Assembly (NCBI RefSeq): GCF_002428305.1
Contig: NZ_DIVJ01000050.1
Coordinates: forward strand, 62,001 to 126,000
Source: Flavobacterium sp. UBA6135
GTDB taxonomy: Bacteria > Bacteroidota > Bacteroidia > Flavobacteriales > Flavobacteriaceae
Direction: 5' to 3'
Length of the DNA stretch: 64,000 nucleotides
Within the stretch, counting starts at the first letter, position 1; each line of letters starts with the position of its first letter. A model generated the notes under the pieces. That model did not search any database. It saw only the letters and a program-made list of their open reading frames with translations, and was not told where the DNA came from. The translations under genes and the position numbers were made by a program. This document shows positions 26,628 to 35,088 of the stretch, in pieces.

Positions 26628-27980
26628 TTATTCATCTTTCAACCTTTCCTGTTCCAATTTCTCAGCCAATCTCCTTTCAATAATCGGCGTTACCAATGTT
26701 TTTCTCGGATTATTTTTTACAAAAGGAAATAATTCCAACTCATTTGACATTCTATCATTTTTGTTTGGATATTTATTAGTTCCCAGCAAAACTTCTTTTC
26801 CGGAATCAAAAAGTTCTTGTTCTTTTTGAGCACTTTCGTTTATTTTTCGTTGAATCGTGCCTTCCATCAATTGGGTGATTAATCCACCGTTTGCTTCGAT
26901 ATCTTTGAACAATTCTAATGCTTTTTCAGCTAATTGTTCGGTTAAGGTTTCAATGTAATAGGCTCCATCAGATGGATTACTTACTTTGTCAAAATAACTT
27001 TCTTTTTTTAAAATCAATAATTGGTTACGTGCAATACGATCGCCAAATTCATTGTCTTTATGATAAATCGCATCATAAGCCAAATTAGAAATGGCATCGG
27101 CTCCACCCAAAATCGCACTCATGCATTCAGTTGTGGTGCGAAGCATGTTTACATTGTAATCGTATAATGTTTTGTTTCGTTTTGTTGGAGTTGCAATAAT
27201 ATGACATTCAAAATCATGATTGTATTCTTTGGCTAACGAATTAAATAGCAAACGAAAAGCTCTTAATTTTGCAATTTCAAAGAAATAATTTGTGCCAACT
27301 GCCACTTCAAAAGTAATTGGCGATGAAATAGTTTCAATTCGATTGAAATATTCATTCACATGAGCTAACGAATAAGCCAATTGCTGAACGATATTCGCTC
27401 CTGCATTTTGATACAAATCCATTTTGCAACTTAAAAAAGGAATTTTTGAATCCGAAATTAATTTCAATTCACTAAAATCTTTTTCTAACGAAGAAAACCA
27501 GTTGCCATCATTGGCTAATTGACCCACAGCATCTTGTAAAACAATTATATTGAATTGATTTTTAGTGGCAAAAGTTGTTATTTTCTTCAAAAAATCAGCA
27601 GAAAGAAATAACAAGTTGAAATAATAAATAACCTGTTCCTTAGGAAGATTTTTTAGTAATTCGTCTAATGAAATCGTATCATTTTCAATAGTAAAGCGAA
27701 TGGATTCTGCTCCGCGATTTAAGGAATCTAAAGCTCTTTCGTTTGATTTTTTCACATCATAAACATAGATGTTTTGTGTGATTGAAAACCCGTTTGAAGT
27801 TAGCACTTCATGTTTTAATTCCGTTTCGTCAAAATGATAAAAAGGTTTCACTTTAATGCCTTCCGGACTTTCCCAAACGAGCGTTTCGTTATAGTCAGCT
27901 CCTTTTAACTCAAACTGAATTTGTTGTTTCCATTGTTTACTGGAAATTGAATCGAATGATGAAAATAATTTTTTGGTCAT
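26628..27980 (-). CDS. Methylmalonyl-CoA mutase, small subunit
   Basis: This 450-residue homologue of the large subunit corresponds to the TIM-barrel part and lacks a B12-binding domain (no DxHxxG), as in the non-catalytic small subunits of heterodimeric mutases. Landmarks are YNETLVWESPEGIKVKPFYH, VGTNYFFEIAKLRAFR and SDGAYYIETLTEQLAEKA. It begins 2 bases after the divIC stop. It would dimerise with the large subunit, from which it is separated by the YhcG nuclease gene. Confidence 0.93.
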   Translation of the reverse strand: MTKKLFSSFDSISSKQWKQQIQFELKGADYNETLVWESPEGIKVKPFYHFDETELKHEVLTSNGFSITQNIYVYDVKKSNERALDSLNRGAESIRFTIENDTISLDELLKNLPKEQVIYYFNLLFLSADFLKKITTFATKNQFNIIVLQDAVGQLANDGNWFSSLEKDFSELKLISDSKIPFLSCKMDLYQNAGANIVQQLAYSLAHVNEYFNRIETISSPITFEVAVGTNYFFEIAKLRAFRLLFNSLAKEYNHDFECHIIATPTKRNKTLYDYNVNMLRTTTECMSAILGGADAISNLAYDAIYHKDNEFGDRIARNQLLILKKESYFDKVSNPSDGAYYIETLTEQLAEKALELFKDIEANGGLITQLMEGTIQRKINESAQKEQELFDSGKEVLLGTNKYPNKNDRMSNELELFPFVKNNPRKTLVTPIIERRLAEKLEQERLKDE

Positions 27981-27982
27981 TC

Positions 27983-28330
27983 TTATTTGTTTTTGGTTTT
28001 GCTATCATTTGGTGAATTTTTTTCAAATTCAATGATATAAATGTCTTCACTATCTCGTTTCATATAGTATTTTTCACGAGCATATTTTTCAATATAATCA
28101 AGGTTTTTTAAACGTTTAATCTCTAAACAATCATTTTTAATTTCTTCCTGATAATATTTTTTATTGGTTTCTAATTCATCCAATTGTTTATTTAAAATTC
28201 GATGTTCTAAATAAGAGTAGTTGTCTAAAAAAAGCATCCAAACGGCAAAGAAAGCCAAAACCAAAACATATCGATTCCCAACAAATCTAAACCATGGATA
28301 TTTGTCTTTTAAACGTTGAATGAATTTCAT
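27983..28330 (-). CDS. Septum formation initiator protein (FtsB/DivIC family)
   Basis: This 115-residue bitopic protein has a short basic cytoplasmic N-terminus, one membrane segment (about residues 23-40) and a coiled coil (LDELETNKKYYQEEIKNDCL). A short LDYIEKYAREKYYMKRDSEDIYIIEF segment, typical of the family end, follows. It is expected to act with FtsL and FtsQ at the division site. It lies 2 bases after udk and 2 bases before the mutase small subunit, so it is within an operon. Confidence 0.92.
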   Translation of the reverse strand: MKFIQRLKDKYPWFRFVGNRYVLVLAFFAVWMLFLDNYSYLEHRILNKQLDELETNKKYYQEEIKNDCLEIKRLKNLDYIEKYAREKYYMKRDSEDIYIIEFEKNSPNDSKTKNK

Positions 28331-28332
28331 AG

Positions 28333-28941
28333 TTATAGAATTCGTTGGTTAATTACAGCACGAACCACATCAATTGCTACGGTATTGTATTTATCATTTG
28401 GAATGATAATATCGGCAAAAGCTTTTGTGGGTTCGATAAATTGTTGGTGCATTGGTTTTAAAGTTGTTTGGTATCTATTCAACACTTCGTCCATGTCTCT
28501 GCCGCGTTCAGCAATGTCTCTTTTTAGTCGTCTGATTAACCGTTCGTCAGAATCAGCATGAACATATACTTTTATGTCAAACATATCTCGTAACTCTGAG
28601 TTTGCTAAAATTAAAATTCCTTCAACAATCATAACTTTTCTAGGATGAGTAATCACGGTATCATCAGTTCTGTTGTGCGTTACAAAAGAATAAACAGGTT
28701 GTTCAATTATATTTCCTTTTTTTAATTGTTTAAGGTGCTCTGTTAAAAGTTCAAAATCAATTGCTCTCGGATGATCAAAATTGATTTTTGTTCGTTCTTC
28801 ATAACTCAAATTGTTTGTTTCTTTATAGTATGAATCTTGGGAGATGATACCGACTTCTGTTTCCGGGAGTTCGTTCATAATTTGGTGAACCACTGTAGTT
28901 TTTCCACTTCCTGTTCCACCTGCAATTCCGATGATAAGCAT
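28333..28941 (-). CDS. udk: Uridine kinase
   Basis: This 202-residue P-loop kinase phosphorylates uridine and cytidine in the salvage pathway. Walker A GIAGGTGSGKTT begins at residue 4. The substrate and lid regions are seen in QDSYY, NFDHPRAIDFELL and RLIRRLKRDIAERGRD. The ATG at 28941 is chosen because the in-frame TTG at 28971 is the end of the -7 promoter box. It is the first gene of the run ending with the mutase large subunit. Confidence 0.95.
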   Translation of the reverse strand: MLIIGIAGGTGSGKTTVVHQIMNELPETEVGIISQDSYYKETNNLSYEERTKINFDHPRAIDFELLTEHLKQLKKGNIIEQPVYSFVTHNRTDDTVITHPRKVMIVEGILILANSELRDMFDIKVYVHADSDERLIRRLKRDIAERGRDMDEVLNRYQTTLKPMHQQFIEPTKAFADIIIPNDKYNTVAIDVVRAVINQRIL

Positions 28942-28968
28942 TTTGTAAAATTGATTGTTTAGGTTCAA

Positions 28969-28976
28969 CAAAAATA
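28969..28976 (-). promoter_or_regulatory. Putative -7 element for the udk-divIC-mutase operon
   Basis: Minus-strand TATTTTTG matches TAnnTTTG and lies 27 bases upstream of the udk ATG. Confidence 0.5.
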
Positions 28977-29010
28977 GAAATTATAAACGGAGGATGGAAT
29001 ATTTTTGATT

Positions 29011-29217
29011 TTAATTTTCAGATGATTCATCATTCTTTTTCTTTCGTTTCCAGATATAATACAGAATCAGTATAACAATAGGAATTACGATATAGAGTAT
29101 AACATCATTTAAAGAGTTTAAAGATATGGTGCCGGTATCACCAGGAATTCCTGAAGGTCTTTGTGCAAAAAGAATTGCAGGAAAAAGAATAGTCAGTAGC
29201 ATTATTTTAATTTTCAT
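29011..29217 (-). CDS. Small exported membrane protein of unknown function
   Basis: This 68-residue protein has a clear signal peptide (residues 1-18, ending ILFAQ), a short Gly/Pro/Ser-rich stretch (QRPSGIPGDTGT), a membrane segment (about residues 38-57) and a basic-acidic tail (WKRKKKNDESSEN). Similar small proteins are common in Flavobacteriia, but no function is known to me. The tRNA-Pro gene and a cluster of hairpins lie upstream on the same strand. Confidence 0.75.
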   Translation of the reverse strand: MKIKIMLLTILFPAILFAQRPSGIPGDTGTISLNSLNDVILYIVIPIVILILYYIWKRKKKNDESSEN

Positions 29218-29372
29218 AACTTAAAATTTGATTACAATTTACAAAATTTAAAATTGATAATCAATTAATTATGAAAAGCATAAGTTTTTAAAGTGAGATT
29301 TACTGGATTATTTCATGATCCGGAGTTAAGGAAATGTTGCTCACCAAAATCTTTTGAGCTTCGCTCTGAGTT

Positions 29373-29425
29373 ATTTTTTGGTTTCAATCCTTACAAGCAA
29401 GCTTGACGGCTTTAAACCAAAAAAT
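29373..29425. repeat. 12-bp perfect inverted repeat downstream of tRNA-Pro
   Basis: ATTTTTTGGTTT (29373-29384) pairs with AAACCAAAAAAT (29414-29425) across a 29-base loop. A smaller hairpin GAGC-TTC-GCTC lies just to the left (29356-29366). The right arm overlaps the tRNA terminator, so the two structures are mutually exclusive. Confidence 0.65.
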
Positions 29426-29453
29426 CCCTCCCACTTGCGTGGAAAGGATTTTT
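29419..29453 (-). terminator. Intrinsic terminator for tRNA-Pro
   Basis: On the minus strand the hairpin has an outer stem AAAATCC/GGATTTT and an inner stem CCAC/GTGG, followed by a T run. It begins 6 bases after the tRNA 3' end. Confidence 0.75.
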
Positions 29454-29458
29454 GTGGT

Positions 29459-29532
29459 CGGGGTGGCAGGATTCGAACCTGCGGCCTCCTGCTCCCAAAG
29501 CAGGCGCGATAACCGGGCTACGCTACACCCCG
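29459..29532 (-). tRNA. tRNA-Pro (anticodon TGG)
   Basis: The 74-base cloverleaf reads on the minus strand. The acceptor stem CGGGGTG pairs with CACCCCG, the T arm contains GTTCGAATC, and the anticodon stem CCTGC/GCAGG encloses TTTGGGA with anticodon TGG. CCA is not encoded. A matching promoter lies 36 bases upstream. Confidence 0.97.
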
Positions 29533-29567
29533 AAAAAAGTAAAATAAACTTACTCTTTTAGAGGGTG

Positions 29568-29597
29568 CAAATATAGAACTAAAATTAGTTTTACCAA
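29568..29597 (-). promoter_or_regulatory. Putative promoter for tRNA-Pro
   Basis: On the minus strand TTG (29595-29597) is followed after 19 bases by TATATTTG (29568-29575), a full match to the flavobacterial TTG-N17-23-TAnnTTTG pattern. Confidence 0.65.
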
Positions 29598-29678
29598 ATC
29601 AAATTTTCAAATAAAATACTTCTATTTGAAAATTATTAAAACTAATCAACAATTAAGATATAATTTTCATTAAAAAGT

Positions 29679-29686
29679 TACATTTG
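29679..29686 (+). promoter_or_regulatory. Putative -7 element for trxB
   Basis: TACATTTG matches TAnnTTTG and lies 25 bases upstream of the trxB ATG. Confidence 0.5.
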
Positions 29687-29711
29687 CATCACAATTAAGT
29701 AAACTAGCATT

Positions 29712-30659
29712 ATGTCAGATACAATAGAAAAAGTAAAATGTTTAATTATAGGTTCCGGTCCTGCGGGATATACTGCAGCAATATATGCAGCGAGAGCCAA
29801 TATGTTTCCTGTATTATATCAAGGAACACAACCTGGTGGACAATTGACTACTACTAATGAAGTAGAAAATTTTCCGGGTTATCCGGACGGGGTTACCGGA
29901 CCGGAGATGATGGTTCAATTGCAAGAACAAGCCAAACGTTTCGGAACAGATATACGAGATGGTTGGGCAACTAAAGTTGATTTTTCAGGGCCTATCCATA
30001 AAGTTTGGGTAAATGACACGAAAGAAATTCATTGTGAAACAGTTATTATTTCTACCGGAGCTTCTGCTAAATATTTAGGATTGCCTTCGGAGCAACATTA
30101 TCTTCAAATGGGTGGAGGTGTTTCTGCTTGCGCTGTTTGCGACGGATTTTTCTACAGAAATCAAGAAGTAGTAATTGTTGGAGCAGGAGATTCGGCTTGT
30201 GAAGAAGCTCATTACTTATCTAAACTTTGTAGAAAAGTTACGATGTTGGTTAGAAGCGAAAAATTCCGTGCTTCAAAAATCATGGAAGCTAGAGTTCGCA
30301 AAACTGAAAACATTGAAATTTTATTAAATACAGAAACCGTTGAGGTTAAAGGTGACGGACAAGTGGTTAGTTCTGTTTTAGTAAAAGAGAGAACAACCGG
30401 TGTTGAAACTGAAATTCCGGCCACCGGATTTTTCGTTGCGATTGGTCACAAACCAAATACTGATATTTTTGCGGATTATTTAAATTTAGACGAAACCGGA
30501 TATATCATTAATGTTCCTGGAAGAACGTTGACAAACGTTGAAGGTGTTTTTGTTGCAGGTGATGCCGCAGATCATGTTTATCGTCAAGCTATTACAGCTG
30601 CCGGAACCGGTTGTATGGCTGCTTTGGATGCTGAGCGATATTTAGCAAGTAAAGAGTAA
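29712..30659 (+). CDS. trxB: Thioredoxin-disulfide reductase
   Basis: NADPH- and FAD-dependent enzyme that keeps thioredoxin reduced. The 315-residue protein has the FAD-binding GSGPAGYTAAIYAARA, the redox pair Cys140-Ala-Val-Cys143 in CAVCDG, the NADPH-binding GAGDSACEEA and the FAD-binding GVFVAGDAAD. It is monocistronic, with its own promoter element and a strong palindromic terminator. Confidence 0.97.
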   Translation: MSDTIEKVKCLIIGSGPAGYTAAIYAARANMFPVLYQGTQPGGQLTTTNEVENFPGYPDGVTGPEMMVQLQEQAKRFGTDIRDGWATKVDFSGPIHKVWVNDTKEIHCETVIISTGASAKYLGLPSEQHYLQMGGGVSACAVCDGFFYRNQEVVIVGAGDSACEEAHYLSKLCRKVTMLVRSEKFRASKIMEARVRKTENIEILLNTETVEVKGDGQVVSSVLVKERTTGVETEIPATGFFVAIGHKPNTDIFADYLNLDETGYIINVPGRTLTNVEGVFVAGDAADHVYRQAITAAGTGCMAALDAERYLASKE

Positions 30660-30660
30660 C

Positions 30661-30688
30661 AAAAATCCCGGCATGCCGGGTTTTTTTA
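30661..30688. terminator. Bidirectional intrinsic terminator between trxB and the GIN-domain gene
   Basis: A perfect 14-bp palindrome CCCGGCATGCCGGG (30667-30680) is flanked by an A run on the left and a T run on the right. It can end transcription of both convergent genes. It is notably G+C-rich for this region. Confidence 0.9.
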
Positions 30689-31519
30689 TTTTATTTTTTT
30701 ATTGATACTGGCTTCATCGCTAAATCTTTTTATTTCCAATTTTCCTTCACCATAGAAGTTGAATTCTGATTTGCCGGAGGCTTCTAAAATCAAACGAGTT
30801 GCCACATTAAGACTGCTTTTTGAAGCTCCTTCTAAAATTAAAGAAGCATTTTTGGTGACTAATTTTTTGCCTGTAAAGTTAGCATTGTTATCTAATCGCA
30901 ATTTTATGTCCTCAACATCACCTTCAATTACAGCTGCTGATTTTTGATACATATCACATTTGAGTTTGTTTGACGCAATCAGTGCTTTTACGGAGGAATT
31001 TTTATTGAATTCTAAAACAGCATCTTGTGATTTTAAATTTAATTCTACTTTTGATTTGTCGTTAGTTATTAATGTGAAATTGTGTATATCTGCATTCAAA
31101 AATAATTTGGAATCATCATAACTTTTGAATGTCATTTCGTTTATTTTAACTTCTGACAAAGCTGTTAAGCTTGCGTTGTCACGTAAAATAACCATTTTAA
31201 AATTATCAGTATAAGTAACTCTAAGGCTCGTTTTTTTTGCTCCTGAAATATCTTTTGTAGTTCGTAAGCGTAATGTGTTGTTTTTTAAATCTACTTCAAT
31301 AGCATCATGTAAATTATCATCGGCTTCTACTTCTACAGCACACTTATTTCCTTTAACTAAGAAAACTTCTAAATCGTCATACACTTCTAAATTGTCAAAG
31401 TCGCCAATTTCAACTTGTTCAATGGATACTATTTTTGAACCTTTTATTTTTTCCTTCTTCTGACTATACGATAAGGAAATAATAAAAAAGAACGCCAGTA
31501 GGATAAGCTTTTTATTCAT
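30686..31519 (-). CDS. DUF2807 (GIN domain) exported protein
   Basis: This 277-residue protein has a signal peptide (about residues 1-19, ending SLSYSQ). The body is a repetitive beta-strand-rich domain of the DUF2807 or GIN type: IEVEADDNLHDAIEVDLKNNTLRLRTTK, then many short alternating strands rich in Asn, Lys and Ser. It is expected to be periplasmic or surface exposed; the function of the family is unknown. It is a paralogue of the next gene upstream. It has its own -7 box at 31540-31547, downstream of a terminator, so it is probably expressed independently. Confidence 0.85.
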   Translation of the reverse strand: MNKKLILLAFFFIISLSYSQKKEKIKGSKIVSIEQVEIGDFDNLEVYDDLEVFLVKGNKCAVEVEADDNLHDAIEVDLKNNTLRLRTTKDISGAKKTSLRVTYTDNFKMVILRDNASLTALSEVKINEMTFKSYDDSKLFLNADIHNFTLITNDKSKVELNLKSQDAVLEFNKNSSVKALIASNKLKCDMYQKSAAVIEGDVEDIKLRLDNNANFTGKKLVTKNASLILEGASKSSLNVATRLILEASGKSEFNFYGEGKLEIKRFSDEASINKKIK

Positions 31520-31539
31520 TTTAGAAATGGATTTAATTA

Positions 31540-31547
31540 CAAATATA
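31540..31547 (-). promoter_or_regulatory. Putative -7 element for the first GIN-domain gene
   Basis: Minus-strand TATATTTG matches TAnnTTTG and lies 20 bases upstream of the ATG at 31519. Confidence 0.5.
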
Positions 31548-31549
31548 AA

Positions 31550-31585
31550 AAAAACATCCCAACTATTAGTCAGGATGTTTTTTTA
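31550..31585. terminator. Intrinsic terminator between the two GIN-domain genes
   Basis: An 8-bp stem AAACATCC/GGATGTTT (31552-31559, 31573-31580) has A and T runs on the two sides. On the minus strand it ends the upstream operon. Confidence 0.8.
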
Positions 31586-31617
31586 GATTGCGATTAAAAG
31601 CTTTCTGATAAGTTTGA

Positions 31618-32358
31618 TTATTTAGATTTTACACTACCTCCGGAAGTTGCTTTTTTAATTATTGAATTGGGTTCTTTATAATAAAAAATAGAACCACCAC
31701 TTGATGCTTTAGCATTTAAACTCAAAATTGGATAAACTTGAATTGAACTTCCGCTTGACGCAGTTGTGATTATGTTGTTTGTTAGAAGTTCTTTGGCTTT
31801 TATGTCACTACCACTTGAAGTTGAAGCTTCTAAATTTATGGCTTTTCCGGATAAAAAGATGGTACTTCCACTACTGGCTTTACAACTTATATTTTCAACT
31901 TCTACTTTAATATCAATTTCACTTCCGCTGCTTGAATTTAAATCTAGTGAAGGTATTATTAAGATGTTTTTACTCACAACAAAAGAGCCGCTCGAAGTGC
32001 TAATTGCATCTAATTCTTTAAAAGTAACTTTAACTTTTTTTTCTTCAGCTCTTTTTATGTTTTTTGTGGTTGTAATTTTTAATTTTCCATTGTCTATAGA
32101 TGTTTTAATATACTCGTGTAAATTTTCATCGGCCTCAATGGTTATTGCGTTTTCGCTTCCTTGATAAATTTCTACATCCAATCCTCTGCTTACTTGAATT
32201 TTGGTAAAGGATTCAGAAGTAGTTCTCGTTGAAGTAACCACATTTTTATTACCACTAACCGAGTCTAAACCATCAATTTTAATTTCACAAGAAGTGGCCA
32301 ATAATGCTACAACAACTGAAATAACTATTTTCACAAAATTCAGAATAAATTTTATCAT
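31618..32358 (-). CDS. DUF2807 (GIN domain) lipoprotein
   Basis: This 246-residue protein has a lipoprotein signal ending in LLATSC (Cys24) and a DUF2807 or GIN domain with IEADENLHEYIKTSIDNGKLKITTTKNI, closely matching its neighbour. The second half is a regular beta-strand ladder with a recurring SSGS motif (for example STSSGSDIKA, TTASSGSSIQVY), as in a parallel beta-helix. It starts 6 bases after the PspC gene stop and belongs to the PadR-PspC operon. Function unknown. Confidence 0.87.
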   Translation of the reverse strand: MIKFILNFVKIVISVVVALLATSCEIKIDGLDSVSGNKNVVTSTRTTSESFTKIQVSRGLDVEIYQGSENAITIEADENLHEYIKTSIDNGKLKITTTKNIKRAEEKKVKVTFKELDAISTSSGSFVVSKNILIIPSLDLNSSSGSEIDIKVEVENISCKASSGSTIFLSGKAINLEASTSSGSDIKAKELLTNNIITTASSGSSIQVYPILSLNAKASSGGSIFYYKEPNSIIKKATSGGSVKSK

Positions 32359-32364
32359 AATTTC

Positions 32365-34053
32365 TTAGTTTTTAATAATTACACCATCTTCATTTATTTG
32401 CAATCCTTTAAAATCATTGGAGTTTCCTTCTTTGATTTGTATGCCGCTTTTGTTTATTGTTACAGTTGTTGACGTGGAATCATTTTCTTCTGATTTGTCA
32501 TCTTCTTTACAATTCACACATTTTAATTTTTTATCTTTTACAAAATAGGTTTTGTTATCAAATCCATTTTCAAAATTCATGTCACTACCATACCATTCGA
32601 TACTTGTGTTCAAGGTGTAATCCGGTTTTATATAATATCCATCAGGAATATACAATCGAACTGTTACACGTTGATCTCTGTATTTTTGTTTGATATCAGT
32701 GAAAAAATAGTTGTTTAAAATTAAGGTATTATTTTCAAACAATAGTTTATAATCAATGTTTTCTGCACGTTTTTTTGCATTGCTCAATGAATTTCCATCT
32801 GCTTTTTTATCAATGATATAATACGGTTTGTTTTCTGATGTGTGATTGATTTGAAAACGTACGTTGTTTGAAAACATTTTCTCTTCACCATTTTCGTCTT
32901 CTACAAATGTGAAATCATACTTTCTTGAAACAGAGCTGGTGAAATTTTCATTGTTTTGAAATTTTACAAACAAGGTGTCATTTTGATTCAATTCAAAAAA
33001 CTCTTTTTGCGTACTGTTTGCATCAAAAGCACTTTCTGAGGCTTGACGAACTCCAAAGGTTATTAATAATGCAATTGCAATAATCCATATCGCTAACAAA
33101 CTGTATTTTGCAATATTACCAATAGATTTCATGTTGGTTATTAAAAGCTTCAAACCTAAAATCATCAAAAAGAAAAATGGTATTCCAATTGCAAAAAAGC
33201 AAATCAAACCTAATACCCAAACAGGAACTTCGCTCGTAATTACTGCATTCACATATTCCTGCCAAGGTTGTCCGAAAATGGTTCCTATGAAAACACTAAC
33301 AATTAATCCTGCCAAAGTTGAAATGGAAACTATTACAATTATAGCACCTAAAAACTTTGCAAAAACATTAAAAATGGCTAAAAATAGTTTGCCAATTGTT
33401 GAGCCAATTTCTTCGGCACCTGATTTAACTTGGTTTCCCATTTTTTCATAATCTGCATTTTCTACTTTTTCTGAAAACGAGGCAAATTCTTCACGAACTT
33501 TTTTTTCGATATTTGAAAGATTAGCCGGTTCTCCGGTCATTTCTAATTTTTCAACTGTAGTAATTGCTTTTGGAATTAATACCCAAAGCAAAATGTAAAC
33601 AAAAATCATTGTTCCGGCACTAGCAAATAATAACAATATCAAGGCTAATCGTAACCATAAGGCATCAACACCTAAATAATGACCAAATCCTGCCGCAACA
33701 CCACCTAGTATGTTTTTATCTATGTCACGATACAGTTTTTTAGATGATTTTGATGCCGAAAACGACTGAGTTGATTCTCCGTTTTCTTCTTCTAACCTAT
33801 AATCTTCCGGTTGTCCCATGATTGCAATCATGGCATCAACATCTTTTAAATTGATTACATGTTTATCTGATTTTTTGTTTTCAGAAAAAATCTCAGATAT
33901 TCTCACTTCAATGTCTTTCATGATTTCATCCTGACCATTTGCATTGGACAATGAACGTTTGATAGCATCAAAGTATCGACTTATTTTTTGAAAAGCGTCT
34001 TCATCGATATGGAAAAAAAGACCGCCTAAATTTATATTAACTGTTTTGTTCAT
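32365..34053 (-). CDS. PspC domain-containing membrane protein
   Basis: This 562-residue protein has a cytoplasmic N-terminal region (about residues 1-105, with helical MKDIEVRISEIFSE). A PspC domain follows (about 106-165: KKLYRDIDKNILGGVAAGFGHYLGVDALWLRL plus a membrane helix). Further membrane segments lie at about 215-330, and an extracytoplasmic C-terminal domain follows. PspC is the membrane component of the phage-shock envelope-stress response in enterobacteria; a similar sensing role here is inference. It is 5 bases downstream of the padR-like gene. Confidence 0.9.
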   Translation of the reverse strand: MNKTVNINLGGLFFHIDEDAFQKISRYFDAIKRSLSNANGQDEIMKDIEVRISEIFSENKKSDKHVINLKDVDAMIAIMGQPEDYRLEEENGESTQSFSASKSSKKLYRDIDKNILGGVAAGFGHYLGVDALWLRLALILLLFASAGTMIFVYILLWVLIPKAITTVEKLEMTGEPANLSNIEKKVREEFASFSEKVENADYEKMGNQVKSGAEEIGSTIGKLFLAIFNVFAKFLGAIIVIVSISTLAGLIVSVFIGTIFGQPWQEYVNAVITSEVPVWVLGLICFFAIGIPFFFLMILGLKLLITNMKSIGNIAKYSLLAIWIIAIALLITFGVRQASESAFDANSTQKEFFELNQNDTLFVKFQNNENFTSSVSRKYDFTFVEDENGEEKMFSNNVRFQINHTSENKPYYIIDKKADGNSLSNAKKRAENIDYKLLFENNTLILNNYFFTDIKQKYRDQRVTVRLYIPDGYYIKPDYTLNTSIEWYGSDMNFENGFDNKTYFVKDKKLKCVNCKEDDKSEENDSTSTTVTINKSGIQIKEGNSNDFKGLQINEDGVIIKN

Positions 34054-34058
34054 GACTG

Positions 34059-34388
34059 TTATTTTTTTATTGTTATTGTGTTCACAGCGTTTGACAATTC
34101 ACTCCAAGTAGTGTTCAATTCTGTTAAAAATTGCTTTCCGATTTCGGTTAGACCATAATACTTTCTTGGTGGTCCCGAGGTTGATTCTTCCCAACGATAG
34201 TTGAGTAATCCATCATTTTTTAGTCTGGTGAGCAACGGATAAACTGTTCCTTCAACCACTAACAACTTTGCTTCTTTAAGGGTATCTAATATTTCAGATG
34301 TATAGGCTTCTTTTTCTTTGAGAACTGAAAGAATGCAAAACTCTAAAACCCCTTTTCTCATCTGGGCTTTTGTGTTTTCAATGTTCAT
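34059..34388 (-). CDS. PadR family transcriptional regulator
   Basis: This 109-residue protein has the PadR winged helix: ENTKAQMRKGVLEFCILSVL, EAYTSEILDTLKEAKL, VEGTVYPLLTRLKNDGLLNY, PPRKYYGLTEIGK. PadR proteins usually repress the operon they head, and here the downstream genes encode PspC and a GIN-domain lipoprotein. No ligand-binding extension is present. The (GATT)14 tract lies 75-130 bases upstream of its start, where promoter or operator DNA would be expected. Confidence 0.93.
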   Translation of the reverse strand: MNIENTKAQMRKGVLEFCILSVLKEKEAYTSEILDTLKEAKLLVVEGTVYPLLTRLKNDGLLNYRWEESTSGPPRKYYGLTEIGKQFLTELNTTWSELSNAVNTITIKK

Positions 34389-34460
34389 AATTCATTTTTT
34401 TAATTTTTTAATTACTGTTCGTTTTTGATTGATGATTGTCACTCCTTTATACAATGACAG

Positions 34461-34518
<58 letters not shown>

Positions 34519-34519
34519 T

Positions 34520-34945
34520 TTATTTTATAAACGGTATGGTTAAAGGATATTTATATACTGAACCATTTCCTGCTTTTATAGTTCCAATAAGAATTAATAT
34601 AAATTCTGTTATAGACCACACTATTAAGGTTAATCCGGTTATGATTGCAACGGTTATCAAATTCACCGGAATAACATCGATACCTTGGTTTTCAAATTGA
34701 ACAATTTCAATGATTGAATTGATAAAAAAGACACCAAAAATGATTGCAATAATGATACTATATAATAGTAGGCTCAAATTAAAGTTAATTACTGATTTTC
34801 CATTCTCGTCCACAAATTGAGAATCGGTCTTCTTGCTTTGCCAAATAATAATTGGAACAATTATTCCTGCAAACGGAACTAAATACTTAGCTAATGAACT
34901 TAAATGGATAGCTACGGCTGTGTTTTTTTCGCTTTGTGTTGTCAT
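34520..34945 (-). CDS. DUF4870 domain-containing membrane protein
   Basis: This 141-residue protein has three or four membrane segments and the family start, AIHLSSLAKYLVPFAGIIVPIIIW followed by FVDENGKSVINFNLSLLLY. Function of DUF4870 is unknown. It is transcribed toward the PadR-PspC module from its own promoter, and the GATT tract abuts its 3' end. Confidence 0.9.
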   Translation of the reverse strand: MTTQSEKNTAVAIHLSSLAKYLVPFAGIIVPIIIWQSKKTDSQFVDENGKSVINFNLSLLLYSIIIAIIFGVFFINSIIEIVQFENQGIDVIPVNLITVAIITGLTLIVWSITEFILILIGTIKAGNGSVYKYPLTIPFIK

Positions 34946-34974
34946 AATATAAATGTATATAATAATATCTTATA

Positions 34975-34982
34975 CAAATATA
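34975..34982 (-). promoter_or_regulatory. Putative -7 element for the DUF4870 gene
   Basis: Minus-strand TATATTTG matches TAnnTTTG and lies 29 bases upstream of the ATG at 34945. Confidence 0.5.
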
Positions 34983-35088
34983 TGTCTAAAAGAAGGTATT
35001 GTGTTACGCATAGTACTAATATTTAACATAAAATTAACATATTGTCAATTCATAAATTAATTCTATTTTTACTAAAAATTCAGTATCC

